Below are positions 22,813-31,828 of a stretch of DNA of 64,000 nt, in pieces. The notes below the pieces were generated by a model. The model was given only the letters and a program-made list of their open reading frames with translations. It was not told the DNA's origin and ran no database searches. Origin of the DNA: WHSW01 sp963821025 (GTDB lineage: Bacteria > Actinomycetota > Thermoleophilia > Solirubrobacterales > 70-9); NCBI GenBank assembly GCA_963821025.1, contig CAWGCG010000003.1:620001-684000 (forward strand), given 5' to 3'. Within the stretch, counting starts at the first letter, position 1; the number at the start of each line of letters is the position of its first letter. The translations under genes were made by a program, and so were the position numbers.

Positions 22813-24129
22813 GTGTGCCGCTGTCACAATGTCCGCGTGGCCTCGAAGCGGCAGATATTCGTCGGCGAGGTGCCGATCGGCGGCGGTGCGCCGGTGGCCG
22901 TGCAGACGATGACCAAGACCGAGACCGCCAACCTCGAGGCGACGATGGAGCAGATCGAACAGGTCGCCGAGGCGGGCGCCGATCTGGTCCGGGTGGCGGT
23001 CCCCCGCGATGAGGATGCGGTTGCCCTGAGGACGATCGTCAAGCGCTCCCCGATCCCGGTGATCGCCGACATCCATTTCAACTACACCCTGGCGCTGAAG
23101 GCGATCGACGCCGGCGCGCACTGCATCCGCCTCAACCCGGGCAACATCGGGGGTCGCGAGAAGGTGGCCGAGGTGGCGGTCAGGGCGACCGAGGCGGGGG
23201 TGCCGATGCGAATCGGCGTCAACTCCGGCTCGCTGCCCAAGCACCTGCACGCGCTCGAGCGCGAGAACCCGGTCGAGGCGCTGGTCACCGCGGCGGTCGA
23301 GTTCGTCGAGATGATGGAGTCGCTCGAGTTCGAGAACTTCAAGGTCTCGATCAAGTCGACCAACGTGCCCAACACGATCGGCGCCAACCGGATGCTGGCA
23401 GAGCGGATCCCGTATCCGATCCATCTCGGGATCACCGAGGCGGGCACCAAGTGGAGCGGGTCGCTGAAATCGGCGGTTGGCCTCGGCACGTTGTTGGCCG
23501 ACGGGGTCGGCGACACGATCCGGATCAGCCTCTCCACCTTTCACGCCGAGGAGGAGGTCAAGGTCGCCTGGGAGATCCTCAAGGCACTGCAGCTTCGCGA
23601 ACGCGGCCCGGTGCTGATCGCCTGCCCCACCTGCGGGCGACTGCAGTTCGACATGGACTCGGTGGTCGCCGAGATCGAGCGACGGCTCGAGTCCTACGCC
23701 GAGCCGATCGAGGTCGCGGTGCTCGGCTGCGCCGTGAACGGGATCGGCGAGGCGTCGCACGCCGACTTCGGAATCACTGGGGCCAAGAACGAGGGCTTGA
23801 TCTTCGCCCACGGCAAACCGCTGAAGAAGGTTCCGCAGGACGACCTCGTCGACGCGCTGTTTCGCGAGATCGACAGCTCGCTCGACCGCGGCTCGGTCGA
23901 GGTCGACGATGCCAAGGCGGCCGAGGGCGCTCAGTGGCTGGCCCGGATCGAGGAGGAGAACGCCGGCGAGCTGACCCCGGAACGGATCGCCAAGCTCGAA
24001 GCCGAGAAGGCGCGGGCCGAGGGCAACGACGTCACCGCCGAGCCGTTCTTGAAGCCGGTCAAGGGCAAGCGGGTCGAGCTAGACGAGCAGGATTCGCCGG
24101 TCGCCGGTCGCCGTTTCACCCGCGCTTAG
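22813..24129 (+). CDS. ispG: 4-hydroxy-3-methylbut-2-enyl diphosphate synthase
   Basis: A 438-residue [4Fe-4S] enzyme of the MEP pathway. It opens with VASKRQIFVGEVPIGGGAPV, and the TIM barrel has QTMTKTETAN and IADIHFNYTLAL. The cluster ligands are in ACPTCGR and GCAVNGIGEASHAD. A charged C-terminal tail of about 60 residues extends beyond the core. GTG 22813 has GGTGGGGG about 7 nt upstream, and GTG 22837 would give a more usual N-terminus. It normally follows rseP directly, but here a 9-kb segment intervenes. Confidence 0.94.
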   Translation: MCRCHNVRVASKRQIFVGEVPIGGGAPVAVQTMTKTETANLEATMEQIEQVAEAGADLVRVAVPRDEDAVALRTIVKRSPIPVIADIHFNYTLALKAIDAGAHCIRLNPGNIGGREKVAEVAVRATEAGVPMRIGVNSGSLPKHLHALERENPVEALVTAAVEFVEMMESLEFENFKVSIKSTNVPNTIGANRMLAERIPYPIHLGITEAGTKWSGSLKSAVGLGTLLADGVGDTIRISLSTFHAEEEVKVAWEILKALQLRERGPVLIACPTCGRLQFDMDSVVAEIERRLESYAEPIEVAVLGCAVNGIGEASHADFGITGAKNEGLIFAHGKPLKKVPQDDLVDALFREIDSSLDRGSVEVDDAKAAEGAQWLARIEEENAGELTPERIAKLEAEKARAEGNDVTAEPFLKPVKGKRVELDEQDSPVAGRRFTRA

Positions 24130-24130
24130 G

Positions 24131-24556
24131 TTGCTCGGGATCGATCACCTCGACCTGGTCGTCCGCGACCTGGAGCGCAGCCTCGCCTTCTACACCGAGC
24201 TGCTCGAGCCGCTCGGCTTCAACCGGACCAGCGAGATCGAGGGCGAGCGCGGCGAGCGAGTCGTCTACCTCGGTGGCACGGGTGGCCCCTCGGTCAGCCT
24301 GCGCAAGCGCCAATCCGGCGCCGACGAGCGGCGGCACGACCGCTATGCCGTCGGCCTGCATCATCTCGCCTTCGTCGCCCCGAGCCGGGACGCCGTGGAC
24401 GAGCGCGCGGCGTGGCTGCGCAAGCGCGGGGCCGCGATCGAGAGCCCACCGCGGGAGTACGACTACTCACCGGGCTACTACGCCGTCTTCTTCTACGACC
24501 CGGACGCGATCAAGCTCGAGATCGTCCACCGCCCGCCCTCCGAGCCGCGCGGCTGA
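24131..24556 (+). CDS. VOC (glyoxalase/dioxygenase) superfamily protein
   Basis: A 141-residue protein with the paired beta-alpha-beta-beta-beta units of the VOC fold. Unit one is IDHLDLVVRDLERSLAFYTELL, and unit two is GLHHLAFVAPSRDAVDERAAWL, then YYAVFFYDPDAIKLEIVH. Metal ligands could be His 5, His 78 and Glu 131. The TTG start overlaps the end of ispG, and no ATG is available. Substrate unknown. Confidence 0.7.
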   Translation: MLGIDHLDLVVRDLERSLAFYTELLEPLGFNRTSEIEGERGERVVYLGGTGGPSVSLRKRQSGADERRHDRYAVGLHHLAFVAPSRDAVDERAAWLRKRGAAIESPPREYDYSPGYYAVFFYDPDAIKLEIVHRPPSEPRG

Positions 24557-24569
24557 GAGGATCGCGGCC

Positions 24570-26315
24570 GTGCAGGCCGCAGTCCGCCGAGAGCTGAGCT
24601 TCCGCGAGCTGCTGGTCGTCGCAGGCGCCGGGCTGGCGCTTGCCGTGGTCATGAACTGGCCCCTGGTGCTGCATCTGGGCGAGACGATCCCGAAGGACCT
24701 CGGCGACCCGCTGCCGCAGTCATGGCAGGTGGCCTGGGGCGGCTACGCGCTCGTCCACCAACCGCTCGAGTTCTTTCAGTCGAATCAGTTCTGGCCACTC
24801 GACGACACCCTCGCCTTCTCCGATGCGCTGATCGGCTACGCCCCGACCGGGCTGATCGGGTCGGGCCCGGAGGCCGCGGTCGCCCGCTACGACCTGCTCT
24901 TCCTGTTCGCCTACGCGCTCTGCTTCGTCGGCGCCTACCTGCTCGCCCGCGAGCTCGGGATCGGCCCGGCAGGTGCGGCGGTCGCGGGGGTGGCGTTCGC
25001 CTATGCGCCGTTCAGGCTCGAGCACGACGGCCACATGCACGTGATCTCGAGTGGGGGGATCGCGCTGGCGCTGGCGGTTGGGCTGCGCGCTTACCGCCTG
25101 CGTCGGCCCGCCATGGTGGTCGCCGGGTTCGCCCTCGCCGCCTGGCAGTTCTCGCTCGGGCCCAGCCTCGGGCTGCCGTTCACCTACCTGCTCTGCCTGC
25201 TCGCGGCGATCGCCGCCGTGATCTGGCTGCGCGGCGGCCGCCCCGAGCTCGATCGGCGCCTGGTCGTCGCGACGATCGCCGGGGCAGCGCTGTTCGTCGT
25301 CGTCGTCGGCCTGATCGCCCGGCCCTACATCAGGGTCGCCGACGAGCAGGCCGACGCCGCCCGGCCGCCGTCCACGGTCGAGGCTTTCTCCGATCTGCCG
25401 CAGATCCTCCTCGTCGCGCCGGCCGAGAACCCGGTCTGGGGCGGCCCCACCAGCCCGATCCGCGACACCCTCCAGAACCCGCAGGAGAAGACGCTGTTCC
25501 CGGGGCTGGTGATCATCGGCCTCGCGATCGCCGGCCTCGTGGGCGGCCCGCTCGCGCGACCGCTGCGGCTCGGGCTCGGAGCCGGAGTCGTCGGAGTCAT
25601 CGTGCTCGCGCTCGGGTTCCAGGAGAGCGGCGGACTGCTGTGGCCCGATCGGCTGCTCTACGAGCTGCTGCCCGGCTGGGACGGGATCAGAACCCCCGGG
25701 CGGCTGTTCACGTTCGCCACCCTCGGATTGGCGCTGCTGGCCGGCGCCGGGACGGTGACCGCACTGCGAGCACTCTCGAGGCGGTCAGGCGGGCTCTCGC
25801 CGCGAGCCGCGGGGGCGATCGTCGGGGCGCTCGCGCTGGTGATCCTGATCGAGGGTCGCGGCCTGCCCTTCGACCCCGGCGACAGGATCGCTCAGCCGCG
25901 GGTCCCGGCCGCCCCCGCCGACGTCTCCGCGCCCCCCGATCCGCAGCTCCACCTGCCGGCCGAGCTCGCGGCCGACAATCGCCGCTATCTGCTCTGGTCG
26001 ACCGACGGCTTTCCCGAGATCGTCAACGGACGCTCCAGCATTCAGCCCGAGTACACGGCGAGGCTGGTCGAGGCGATGGATGCCTTCCCCGACCGTGAGA
26101 GCGTCGCGGTGCTTCGCGATCGCGGCGTCCGCAGCGTCATTCTGCACCTCGCCCGCGTCCCGGGCACCCCCCAGCGCGGCGCCGCCTCGGCGCCGATCGC
26201 CGGGCTCGGGCTGACCAAGACCCGGATCGGCGGGGTGATCGTCTATGAGGTCGGGTCGCCGAGCGCAAGCTCTCCGGTGACCGGCGGCGGCGAGGAGCCG
26301 CCGAGCCGGCGGTAG
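24570..26315 (+). CDS. Multi-membrane glycosyltransferase-like protein (GT-C type)
   Basis: A 581-residue protein with about ten to twelve membrane helices and a C-terminal outside domain of about 150 residues. MNWPLVLHLGETIPKDLGDP, with the early acidic loop, and FAYAPFRLEHDGHMHVIS fit the GT-C mannosyl/arabinosyltransferase-like layout found in Thermoleophilia and Chloroflexi. The GTG at 24570 follows GAGAGG. The last 73 bases overlap the convergent gene at 26243. It probably adds sugars to a lipid or protein outside the membrane; donor and acceptor are unknown. Confidence 0.65.
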   Translation: MQAAVRRELSFRELLVVAGAGLALAVVMNWPLVLHLGETIPKDLGDPLPQSWQVAWGGYALVHQPLEFFQSNQFWPLDDTLAFSDALIGYAPTGLIGSGPEAAVARYDLLFLFAYALCFVGAYLLARELGIGPAGAAVAGVAFAYAPFRLEHDGHMHVISSGGIALALAVGLRAYRLRRPAMVVAGFALAAWQFSLGPSLGLPFTYLLCLLAAIAAVIWLRGGRPELDRRLVVATIAGAALFVVVVGLIARPYIRVADEQADAARPPSTVEAFSDLPQILLVAPAENPVWGGPTSPIRDTLQNPQEKTLFPGLVIIGLAIAGLVGGPLARPLRLGLGAGVVGVIVLALGFQESGGLLWPDRLLYELLPGWDGIRTPGRLFTFATLGLALLAGAGTVTALRALSRRSGGLSPRAAGAIVGALALVILIEGRGLPFDPGDRIAQPRVPAAPADVSAPPDPQLHLPAELAADNRRYLLWSTDGFPEIVNGRSSIQPEYTARLVEAMDAFPDRESVAVLRDRGVRSVILHLARVPGTPQRGAASAPIAGLGLTKTRIGGVIVYEVGSPSASSPVTGGGEEPPSRR

Positions 26316-27979
26316 CGCAGGAAGAAGGTCGCCGCGAGCGCCGCGACCGCTCCGGCACCGACCATCGCCAGCGCCTCGGGGCTGCCGTCGAGCGGGGTCA
26401 CTGGCTCGTCGGCGAACGTCGGGCCGAACACCGAGACCGTCGCCCAGGCGCCGATCGCGCACAACGCAGCGATCAGGTCGGTCCGGCCGGAAGGCGCGGG
26501 CCGCGGCGTCGCGGCGATCGCGAAGCCGACCGCGAGCGCGATCGCGGCCAGCACCGGAGCGATCGCGACCCAGTTCGAATCGATTCCGGCGGCGGTCACC
26601 ACGGTGTGCTCGAGACGTCCGTCGACCAGCCATTCCAGCCACAGGCCCGTCCCCTGCTCACCGATCAGCGGGTAGGTGACGCTGGCGAGGACCATCCACA
26701 ACGCCGAAGGGATCGCCAGCGCCAGGGTCGTCGCGGGCAGCCGGCGGTAGGAGAAAGCGAGCCCGAGAGCGAGGAAGGGGAGGGTGGGGATGAGAAACCG
26801 AGGGCCCGGGGTTCCGCCGCCGTAGGGCTGCCAGTAGCCGCAATCGTAGAGGAAGTAGGCGATCGCGATCATGCCGATCGTCCAGGCCTCGGCGCGGTGG
26901 CCGCGCCGGTGCATGAGCACAATCCCGACCGCCGCCATGACCACGACCGGGGTCAGGACCAAGAGCCCCCGGCCGCCCACCAGCAGCGAGATCGCCGCCT
27001 CGAGGCGGGGCAGCGTGATGCCGAAGAAGCCATCGTCGTTGAGCCCGATGACATCGTGACCGGAAAGCCCGATCTTGGCGATCGCATCGCCATAGGCGAG
27101 CTCGAACGGCGAGCCGAAGAGCCAGAGGTTGAAGACGAACACCGGCAGGGCGCCGATCAGGGCCCCGGCCGCGAAGGAGCCCGCCCGCCGCAGCCACCCG
27201 GCACGGGCGGCGGCGTAGCCGAGCAGAATCGCGCCGACCAAGCCGACCTGGAACTCGAAGCTGACCGCGAGCCCGGCGAGCAGTCCGGCGCCCGCGACCA
27301 GGGCCAGACGCGGCGGACCGGCGCGCTCGCGAATCAGCACCGCGAAGGCCGCGAAGGCGAGCGCGGTCGAGATCGCGTGGGAGAAGAACTCGGCGGCGAA
27401 GACCATCAGAATCGTCGCCACCCCAAGCGTGATCGCGGCGGCGGTCCCGTAGCCGGGCTCGAGCCGGTCGGCGACCCTGCGCACGCCGAACAGCAGCGCG
27501 ATCGAGGGGATCACCGCGGCGAGCAGCGTCAGCGCCCAGACCACCGGGGTGGCGGCCTCGATCCGCTCCTCGACTCTCAGCGACCGCTGCCGGTCATAGC
27601 CGTACTGGGCATACGGAGCTTCCTGGTCGGGTGCCCAGCGCGGCTCGTCGGCATCGCGGGCACGAAGCGCGGCGTCGCGCGCGACGTCGAGCCCGCCGGC
27701 CGCCTCGATCGCGATGTAGACCGGGGTCGAGATCGCCGGCATGCCGGGTGACTTGACCGAGTAGTAGTGCCCGTCGACATAGGCGACGTCGCCGGTCTCC
27801 CAATGCCACGGATCGATGTCCTTGCGGCCGTCGGCGAGCGCCCTGACCTCGGCGAAGTGGCCGAGCTGCGCCCAGCCCATCTGGTGCATCGTCATTCCCC
27901 AGGCGAGCCCGAGCAGGGCGATCGCGATCACGCCGCGCCGCGCCCGGGCCGAGGCGAAGGCGCGACCGAGTCGGCTCAC
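26243..27979 (-). CDS. Multi-membrane glycosyltransferase-like protein (PMT/GT39-like)
   Basis: A 578-residue polytopic protein. After the first helix comes a large loop with DIDPWHWETGDVAYVDGHYY and SVKSPGMPAIST, where acidic residues suit lipid-sugar chemistry. GTPGPRFLIPTLPFLALGL later resembles the PRY(L)xPxxP loop of actinobacterial GT-C proteins. The GTG start overlaps the stop of the methyltransferase (GTGA), so the two are coupled. The frame extends further upstream but only as antisense of the methyltransferase. It ends inside the convergent gene. Confidence 0.65.
   Translation of the reverse strand: MSRLGRAFASARARRGVIAIALLGLAWGMTMHQMGWAQLGHFAEVRALADGRKDIDPWHWETGDVAYVDGHYYSVKSPGMPAISTPVYIAIEAAGGLDVARDAALRARDADEPRWAPDQEAPYAQYGYDRQRSLRVEERIEAATPVVWALTLLAAVIPSIALLFGVRRVADRLEPGYGTAAAITLGVATILMVFAAEFFSHAISTALAFAAFAVLIRERAGPPRLALVAGAGLLAGLAVSFEFQVGLVGAILLGYAAARAGWLRRAGSFAAGALIGALPVFVFNLWLFGSPFELAYGDAIAKIGLSGHDVIGLNDDGFFGITLPRLEAAISLLVGGRGLLVLTPVVVMAAVGIVLMHRRGHRAEAWTIGMIAIAYFLYDCGYWQPYGGGTPGPRFLIPTLPFLALGLAFSYRRLPATTLALAIPSALWMVLASVTYPLIGEQGTGLWLEWLVDGRLEHTVVTAAGIDSNWVAIAPVLAAIALAVGFAIAATPRPAPSGRTDLIAALCAIGAWATVSVFGPTFADEPVTPLDGSPEALAMVGAGAVAALAATFFLRYRRLGGSSPPPVTGELALGDPTS
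26285..26303. terminator. Bidirectional GC hairpin at the convergent gene ends
   Basis: CGGCGGC and GCCGCCG form a 7-bp stem with loop GAGGA inside the overlap of two convergent genes. It lacks a T-run, so it is only a possible terminator or roadblock. Confidence 0.35.
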
Positions 27980-28584
27980 GCGACCTCGCTGCGGCAGAGC
28001 GCCATCGTCCAAGGCAGCGGGGAACGGGACTCGACCACCTCGACTCGGGTGGAGAGAAAGTGCAGGAATCGGCGCCGAGACCAGTGCCCCAGGTGCCCGG
28101 GCGTGTTGCCGAGCTCGCCGACGTACTTGAGGCGTGCGATGTTCAGCGCTCGCCATAGCGGTTCGCGCGGCACGCTGACCAAGAGCCAGGGTCGCGCCAG
28201 CTGGCGCAACCGCTCGAGCCCGGCGCCGGGATCGTCGAGATGCTCGAGCACCTCGCAGCAGACGATCAACTCCGCCGAGTCGTCGAGCGGGTCGAGCGCC
28301 TCGATCGGTGCCGCCTTGAACGGGATCTCGAGCTCGGCCGCGGCGGCGCGCCGGCGCGCCTCGGCGACGACCGCGCTGGAGACGTCGGAGCCCCTGACCG
28401 ACAGGCCTCGTCGCGCCAGGCGGATCGACAGCTCGCCCTCACCACAGCCGACCTCGTGAGCCTCGCCGGCGCCCGAGCGCTCGACCAGCCTGCCGACGTC
28501 GGCGAGAAAGCCTCCGACCAGCCGGCGCTCGACCGGGTTGCGGGTCGCGTACTTGTCATAGACGTTGCCGCCGTCGTCGATCAT
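27976..28584 (-). CDS. Class I SAM-dependent methyltransferase
   Basis: A 202-residue methyltransferase. Motif I is EVGCGEGELS, the acidic end of strand 2 is GSDVS, and IVCCEVLEHLDDP carries motif III/IV. YDKYATRNPVERRLVGGFLAD at the N-terminus is typical of small-molecule or sugar/lipid methyltransferases that sit in glycan clusters. It overlaps the next membrane gene by four bases and lies in the glycan block. Substrate unknown. Confidence 0.75.
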   Translation of the reverse strand: MIDDGGNVYDKYATRNPVERRLVGGFLADVGRLVERSGAGEAHEVGCGEGELSIRLARRGLSVRGSDVSSAVVAEARRRAAAAELEIPFKAAPIEALDPLDDSAELIVCCEVLEHLDDPGAGLERLRQLARPWLLVSVPREPLWRALNIARLKYVGELGNTPGHLGHWSRRRFLHFLSTRVEVVESRSPLPWTMALCRSEVA

Positions 28585-28717
28585 GCGGTCGCCGATGATC
28601 TCAGGGACGGAGGCGTGGTGACAGCCATCCGTGGCCCTGATGGTTGGTCCGCGGGCTCGCGCGCGGCGTCATCCGTGCGTGTGATGGCGTGGAACCACTC
28701 ATCTAGACTCGCTCGCC

Positions 28718-29134
28718 GTGAACGGCGCGCTCGGGGACCTGCTTCGGTACGCGCTCGCCTCGGCGTTCAGCTTCGTCTTGGTGATCGCCTCGACCGCAGC
28801 GCTGCACGAGCTCCTCAGCGTCTCACAGACGCTGGCGCCGGCGCTTGCGCTGGGGTTCGCGTTCGTCGTCAACTTCACCCTCCTGCGGACCTTCGTCTTC
28901 CCGAACCAGTCCGCCCATTGGGGGCGCCAGATGTTCGAGACCGCAATCACCTCGGTGCTCTTCCGGGTGCTCGAGTACTCGATCTTCCTCGGCCTTCACC
29001 TCGGCCTCGAGGTCGACTACCTGCTCGCCACGGCAGCCTCGCTGTGCATCTCGGCGGTGGGGAAGTTCGCCGTCTACCGCGAGATCGTCTTCAACCGCCG
29101 GCGGGCCGCCTCCGGCCCTGCGGGCTCGAGATGA
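28718..29134 (+). CDS. GtrA-family membrane protein
   Basis: A 138-residue protein with four membrane helices in the GtrA pattern: LLRYALASAFSFVLVIAST, FVVNFTLLRTFVF (conserved NF-R-xxxF), and FRVLEYSIFLGL. GtrA proteins are thought to flip or stabilise polyprenyl-phosphate sugars made by an adjacent GT2 enzyme. The convergent gene at 29074-30096 is such an enzyme and overlaps this one by 61 bases. TAGACT lies 8 nt before the GTG start. Confidence 0.8.
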   Translation: MNGALGDLLRYALASAFSFVLVIASTAALHELLSVSQTLAPALALGFAFVVNFTLLRTFVFPNQSAHWGRQMFETAITSVLFRVLEYSIFLGLHLGLEVDYLLATAASLCISAVGKFAVYREIVFNRRRAASGPAGSR

Positions 29135-30096
29135 GAGGCCTCGACGCCGGCCTGCAGCTCCAACCGCCGCACCCGCTCGAAGATCCGCTGTGAGATCACG
29201 CGCTGGCCGGCGAGCGCGTCGCCGATGACCCCGAGGCCGAACAGCTGCACGGCGATCATCGCCAGCGCCGCACCGAGGATCAGCGACTGCACGTGGCCGC
29301 TGGTGTCGCCGTTGAAGATCCAGTCGACCAGGAACGGGCTCCAGGCGGCGATCGCCGCCAGCGCGAACACGGCGCCGCCGACCGCGAACACGCGCAGGGG
29401 CTCGTAGAGCACGTAGGCGCGAAAGATCGCCAGCGCGTTGCGTCTCACGTACTTGCCGGTCGAGTCGAACAGCCGCGACTCGCGCGACTGGGGATTGGTC
29501 GCGATCGGCACGTGCTCGACCGCGACCAGCATCTTTCCGGCCTGGATCAGGCTCTCAAGGGTGTAGGTGAAGTTGGAGACGACGAGCAGCTGCAGGGCGG
29601 CCTCGCGGTTGTAGGCGCGAAAGCCCGACGTCGTGTCGGGAACGTCGGTGTTCGAGGCGCGGCGCACGACCCAGCTGCCGAGCCGCTGCAACAGCTTCTT
29701 GGTGGCCGAGAAATGCTCGATCTGATCGACCCGGCGGTCGCCGACCACCATGTCTGCGTCCCCCGCGAGGATCGGCGCGACCAGCTTCGGGATGTCTGCG
29801 GCGCTGTACTGGTCGTCGGCATCGGTATTGACGACGACATCGGCTCCGAGCTTGAGGGCGGCGTCGAGACCCGCCTGGAAGGCGGCGGCGAGCCCCTTGT
29901 TGTTGGTCAGCCGGACGACGTGGTCGACGCCCCCCGAGCGGGCGGCCTCGACCGTGCGATCGGTGGACCCGTCGTCGATCACCAACCACTCGACCCGGTC
30001 GAATCCGGGCAGCTCGCGCGGTAGCTGCTCGAGCACCCGCGGCAGGGTCTCCTCCTCGTCCAAGCAGGGGATCTGGATGATCAGCTTCACGGCCAT
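29074..30096 (-). CDS. Family 2 glycosyltransferase with two membrane helices (polyprenyl-phosphate sugar synthase-like)
   Basis: A 340-residue GT2 protein. IIQIPCLDEEETLPRVLEQL starts the GT-A fold, LVIDDGSTDRT and NTDADDQYS provide the nucleotide and metal (DxD-like) residues, and TTSGFRAYNREA is the acceptor block. The C-terminal third has two helices (about 250-300), as in dolichol-phosphate-sugar synthases that partner with GtrA. The product is probably a lipid-linked hexose for the nearby GT-C enzymes. Confidence 0.82.
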   Translation of the reverse strand: MAVKLIIQIPCLDEEETLPRVLEQLPRELPGFDRVEWLVIDDGSTDRTVEAARSGGVDHVVRLTNNKGLAAAFQAGLDAALKLGADVVVNTDADDQYSAADIPKLVAPILAGDADMVVGDRRVDQIEHFSATKKLLQRLGSWVVRRASNTDVPDTTSGFRAYNREAALQLLVVSNFTYTLESLIQAGKMLVAVEHVPIATNPQSRESRLFDSTGKYVRRNALAIFRAYVLYEPLRVFAVGGAVFALAAIAAWSPFLVDWIFNGDTSGHVQSLILGAALAMIAVQLFGLGVIGDALAGQRVISQRIFERVRRLELQAGVEASHLEPAGPEAARRRLKTISR

Positions 30097-30126
30097 CGCG
30101 ATGGTAGGGCGCCGCGAGGCTCGCGG

Positions 30127-30132
30127 TAGGCT
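30127..30132 (+). promoter_or_regulatory. Candidate -10 hexamer of proS
   Basis: TAGGCT lies 10 nt before the proS ATG with no Shine-Dalgarno in the gap. Confidence 0.4.
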
Positions 30133-30142
30133 GGGCCGCCCG

Positions 30143-31828
30143 ATGGCCAGGCTCTCGACCTATTTCCTGCCCACCCTGCGCGACGATCCGGCCGACGCCG
30201 AGTCGCGCTCGCACCGGCTGATGGTGCGCGCCGGGCTGGTTCGCCAACTGGGAGCCGGGATCTGGACATGGTTGCCCGCCGGCTACCGGGCGATCGCCAG
30301 GGTCGAGGCGATCGTGCGTGAGGAGATGGACGCGATCGGCGGTCAGGAGATGCTGATGCCGGTGCTGCAGCCGGCCGACCTCTGGCGGCGCAGCGGGCGC
30401 TACGAGATCGACGAGCTCTTCCGGCTCACCGACCGCAAGGACTCCGACTACGTCCTGGCGATGACTCACGAGGAGGCGCTCACCTTCCATGTCGCCCGTG
30501 AGATCCGCTCCTACCGGGAGTTGCCGAAGATCCTCTACCACGTGCAGATCAAGGAGCGCGACGAGCCACGGCCGCGGGCGGGGGTGCTGCGTACGCGCGA
30601 GTTCACGATGAAGGACGCCTACTCGCTCGACCGCGACCCAGAGGGCCTCGACCGAAGCTACGAGCTGCACCGCAGCGCGTACGCGCGGATGCTCGAGCGC
30701 TGTGGGCTGCGCTGGTACGAGGTCGAGTCCGACGTCGGCATGATGGGCGGCAGCGGCGCTCACGAGTACATGGCGCCCTGCGCGGCCGGCGAGAACCAGG
30801 TGGCGCTGGCGCCGGGCTACGCGGCCAATGTCGAGGTCGCCTCGGCCGCGCCGCAGCCGGTCGAGCTGCCGGCGCCGCTGGAGCGGCCGCGAGAGGTACC
30901 GACGCCTGGGCTGGCCACCGTCGACGCGGTCGCCGGGGCGCTCGGGGTGGCGCCGGCGGCGGCGCTCAAGGCGATGCCGGTGATCGTCGAGGGCCGCGGA
31001 ATGGTGATGGCGCTGCTGCGCGGCGACCATCGCCTCAACGAGATCAAGCTGCGCAACGCGCTCGGTGCCGACTTTCGCCAGGCGACGGCCGACGAGATCG
31101 AGGAGCGGCTCGGTCCGCCGGGCTTCATCGGCCCGGTCGGCGCCGAGATCGAGGTGGTCAAGGACGCGGCGATCGGCGGCGGCGGCCACTTCGCCGGCGC
31201 CAACAAGGCCGACGCCCACCTGATCGGGGTCGAGCCGGGTCGCGACTTCGACTACACGGAGCTCGACTTCCGCACGGTCGAGGCGGGCGATCTCTCGCCC
31301 GCGGGCGATCCGATCGAGATCGAGACCGCGATCGAGGTCGGCAATATCTTCAAGCTCGGCACCCGCTACTCCGAGCCGCTCGGCGCCACCTATCTCGATC
31401 CCGACGGCAAGGAGCGCCCGATCGTCATGGGCAGCTACGGCTTCGGCCTGGCGCGGGCCGTCGCCGCCTCGATCGAGCAGCGCGCCGACGACAAGGGGAT
31501 CGTCTGGCCACGAGCCCTGGCCCCCTGGTCGGTTCACCTGGTCGCCCTGGGCAAGCTCGGAGAGGAGACCTACGGGGTTGCGGAGCGGCTCTATGAGGAG
31601 CTCGTCGCCGAGGGCCTCGAGACGGTCTATGACGACCGCGATGCCGGCCCGGGGGAGAAGCTCACCGACGCCGAGTTGCTCGGCTGCCCGTTGCGAATCG
31701 TGGTCGGCAGGCGGGCGCTCGCCGAGGGCCAGGTCGAGGCGCAGGAGCGCGCCGGCGGCGCCGAGCAGCGGCTCGCGATCGCCGACGCGGCGCGGCGATC
31801 GCGGGAGATCGTCGGTGCCCTCGCCTGA
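30143..31828 (+). CDS. proS: Prolyl-tRNA synthetase
   Basis: A 561-residue bacterial-type class II synthetase. Motif 1 lies around LSTYFLPTLRDDPADAESRS/GAGIWTWLPAG, and motif 2 has HVQIKERDEPRPR and TREFTMKDAYSLD. The YbaK-like editing insertion spans about 230-390 (AAALKAMPVIVEGRG, GADFRQATADEI). Motif 3, GSYGFGLARAVAA, and an anticodon-binding C-terminus complete it. The ATG at 30143 gives the family N-terminus, and longer in-frame sequence is antisense to the GT2 gene. Its stop lies within the next gene. Confidence 0.96.
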   Translation: MARLSTYFLPTLRDDPADAESRSHRLMVRAGLVRQLGAGIWTWLPAGYRAIARVEAIVREEMDAIGGQEMLMPVLQPADLWRRSGRYEIDELFRLTDRKDSDYVLAMTHEEALTFHVAREIRSYRELPKILYHVQIKERDEPRPRAGVLRTREFTMKDAYSLDRDPEGLDRSYELHRSAYARMLERCGLRWYEVESDVGMMGGSGAHEYMAPCAAGENQVALAPGYAANVEVASAAPQPVELPAPLERPREVPTPGLATVDAVAGALGVAPAAALKAMPVIVEGRGMVMALLRGDHRLNEIKLRNALGADFRQATADEIEERLGPPGFIGPVGAEIEVVKDAAIGGGGHFAGANKADAHLIGVEPGRDFDYTELDFRTVEAGDLSPAGDPIEIETAIEVGNIFKLGTRYSEPLGATYLDPDGKERPIVMGSYGFGLARAVAASIEQRADDKGIVWPRALAPWSVHLVALGKLGEETYGVAERLYEELVAEGLETVYDDRDAGPGEKLTDAELLGCPLRIVVGRRALAEGQVEAQERAGGAEQRLAIADAARRSREIVGALA

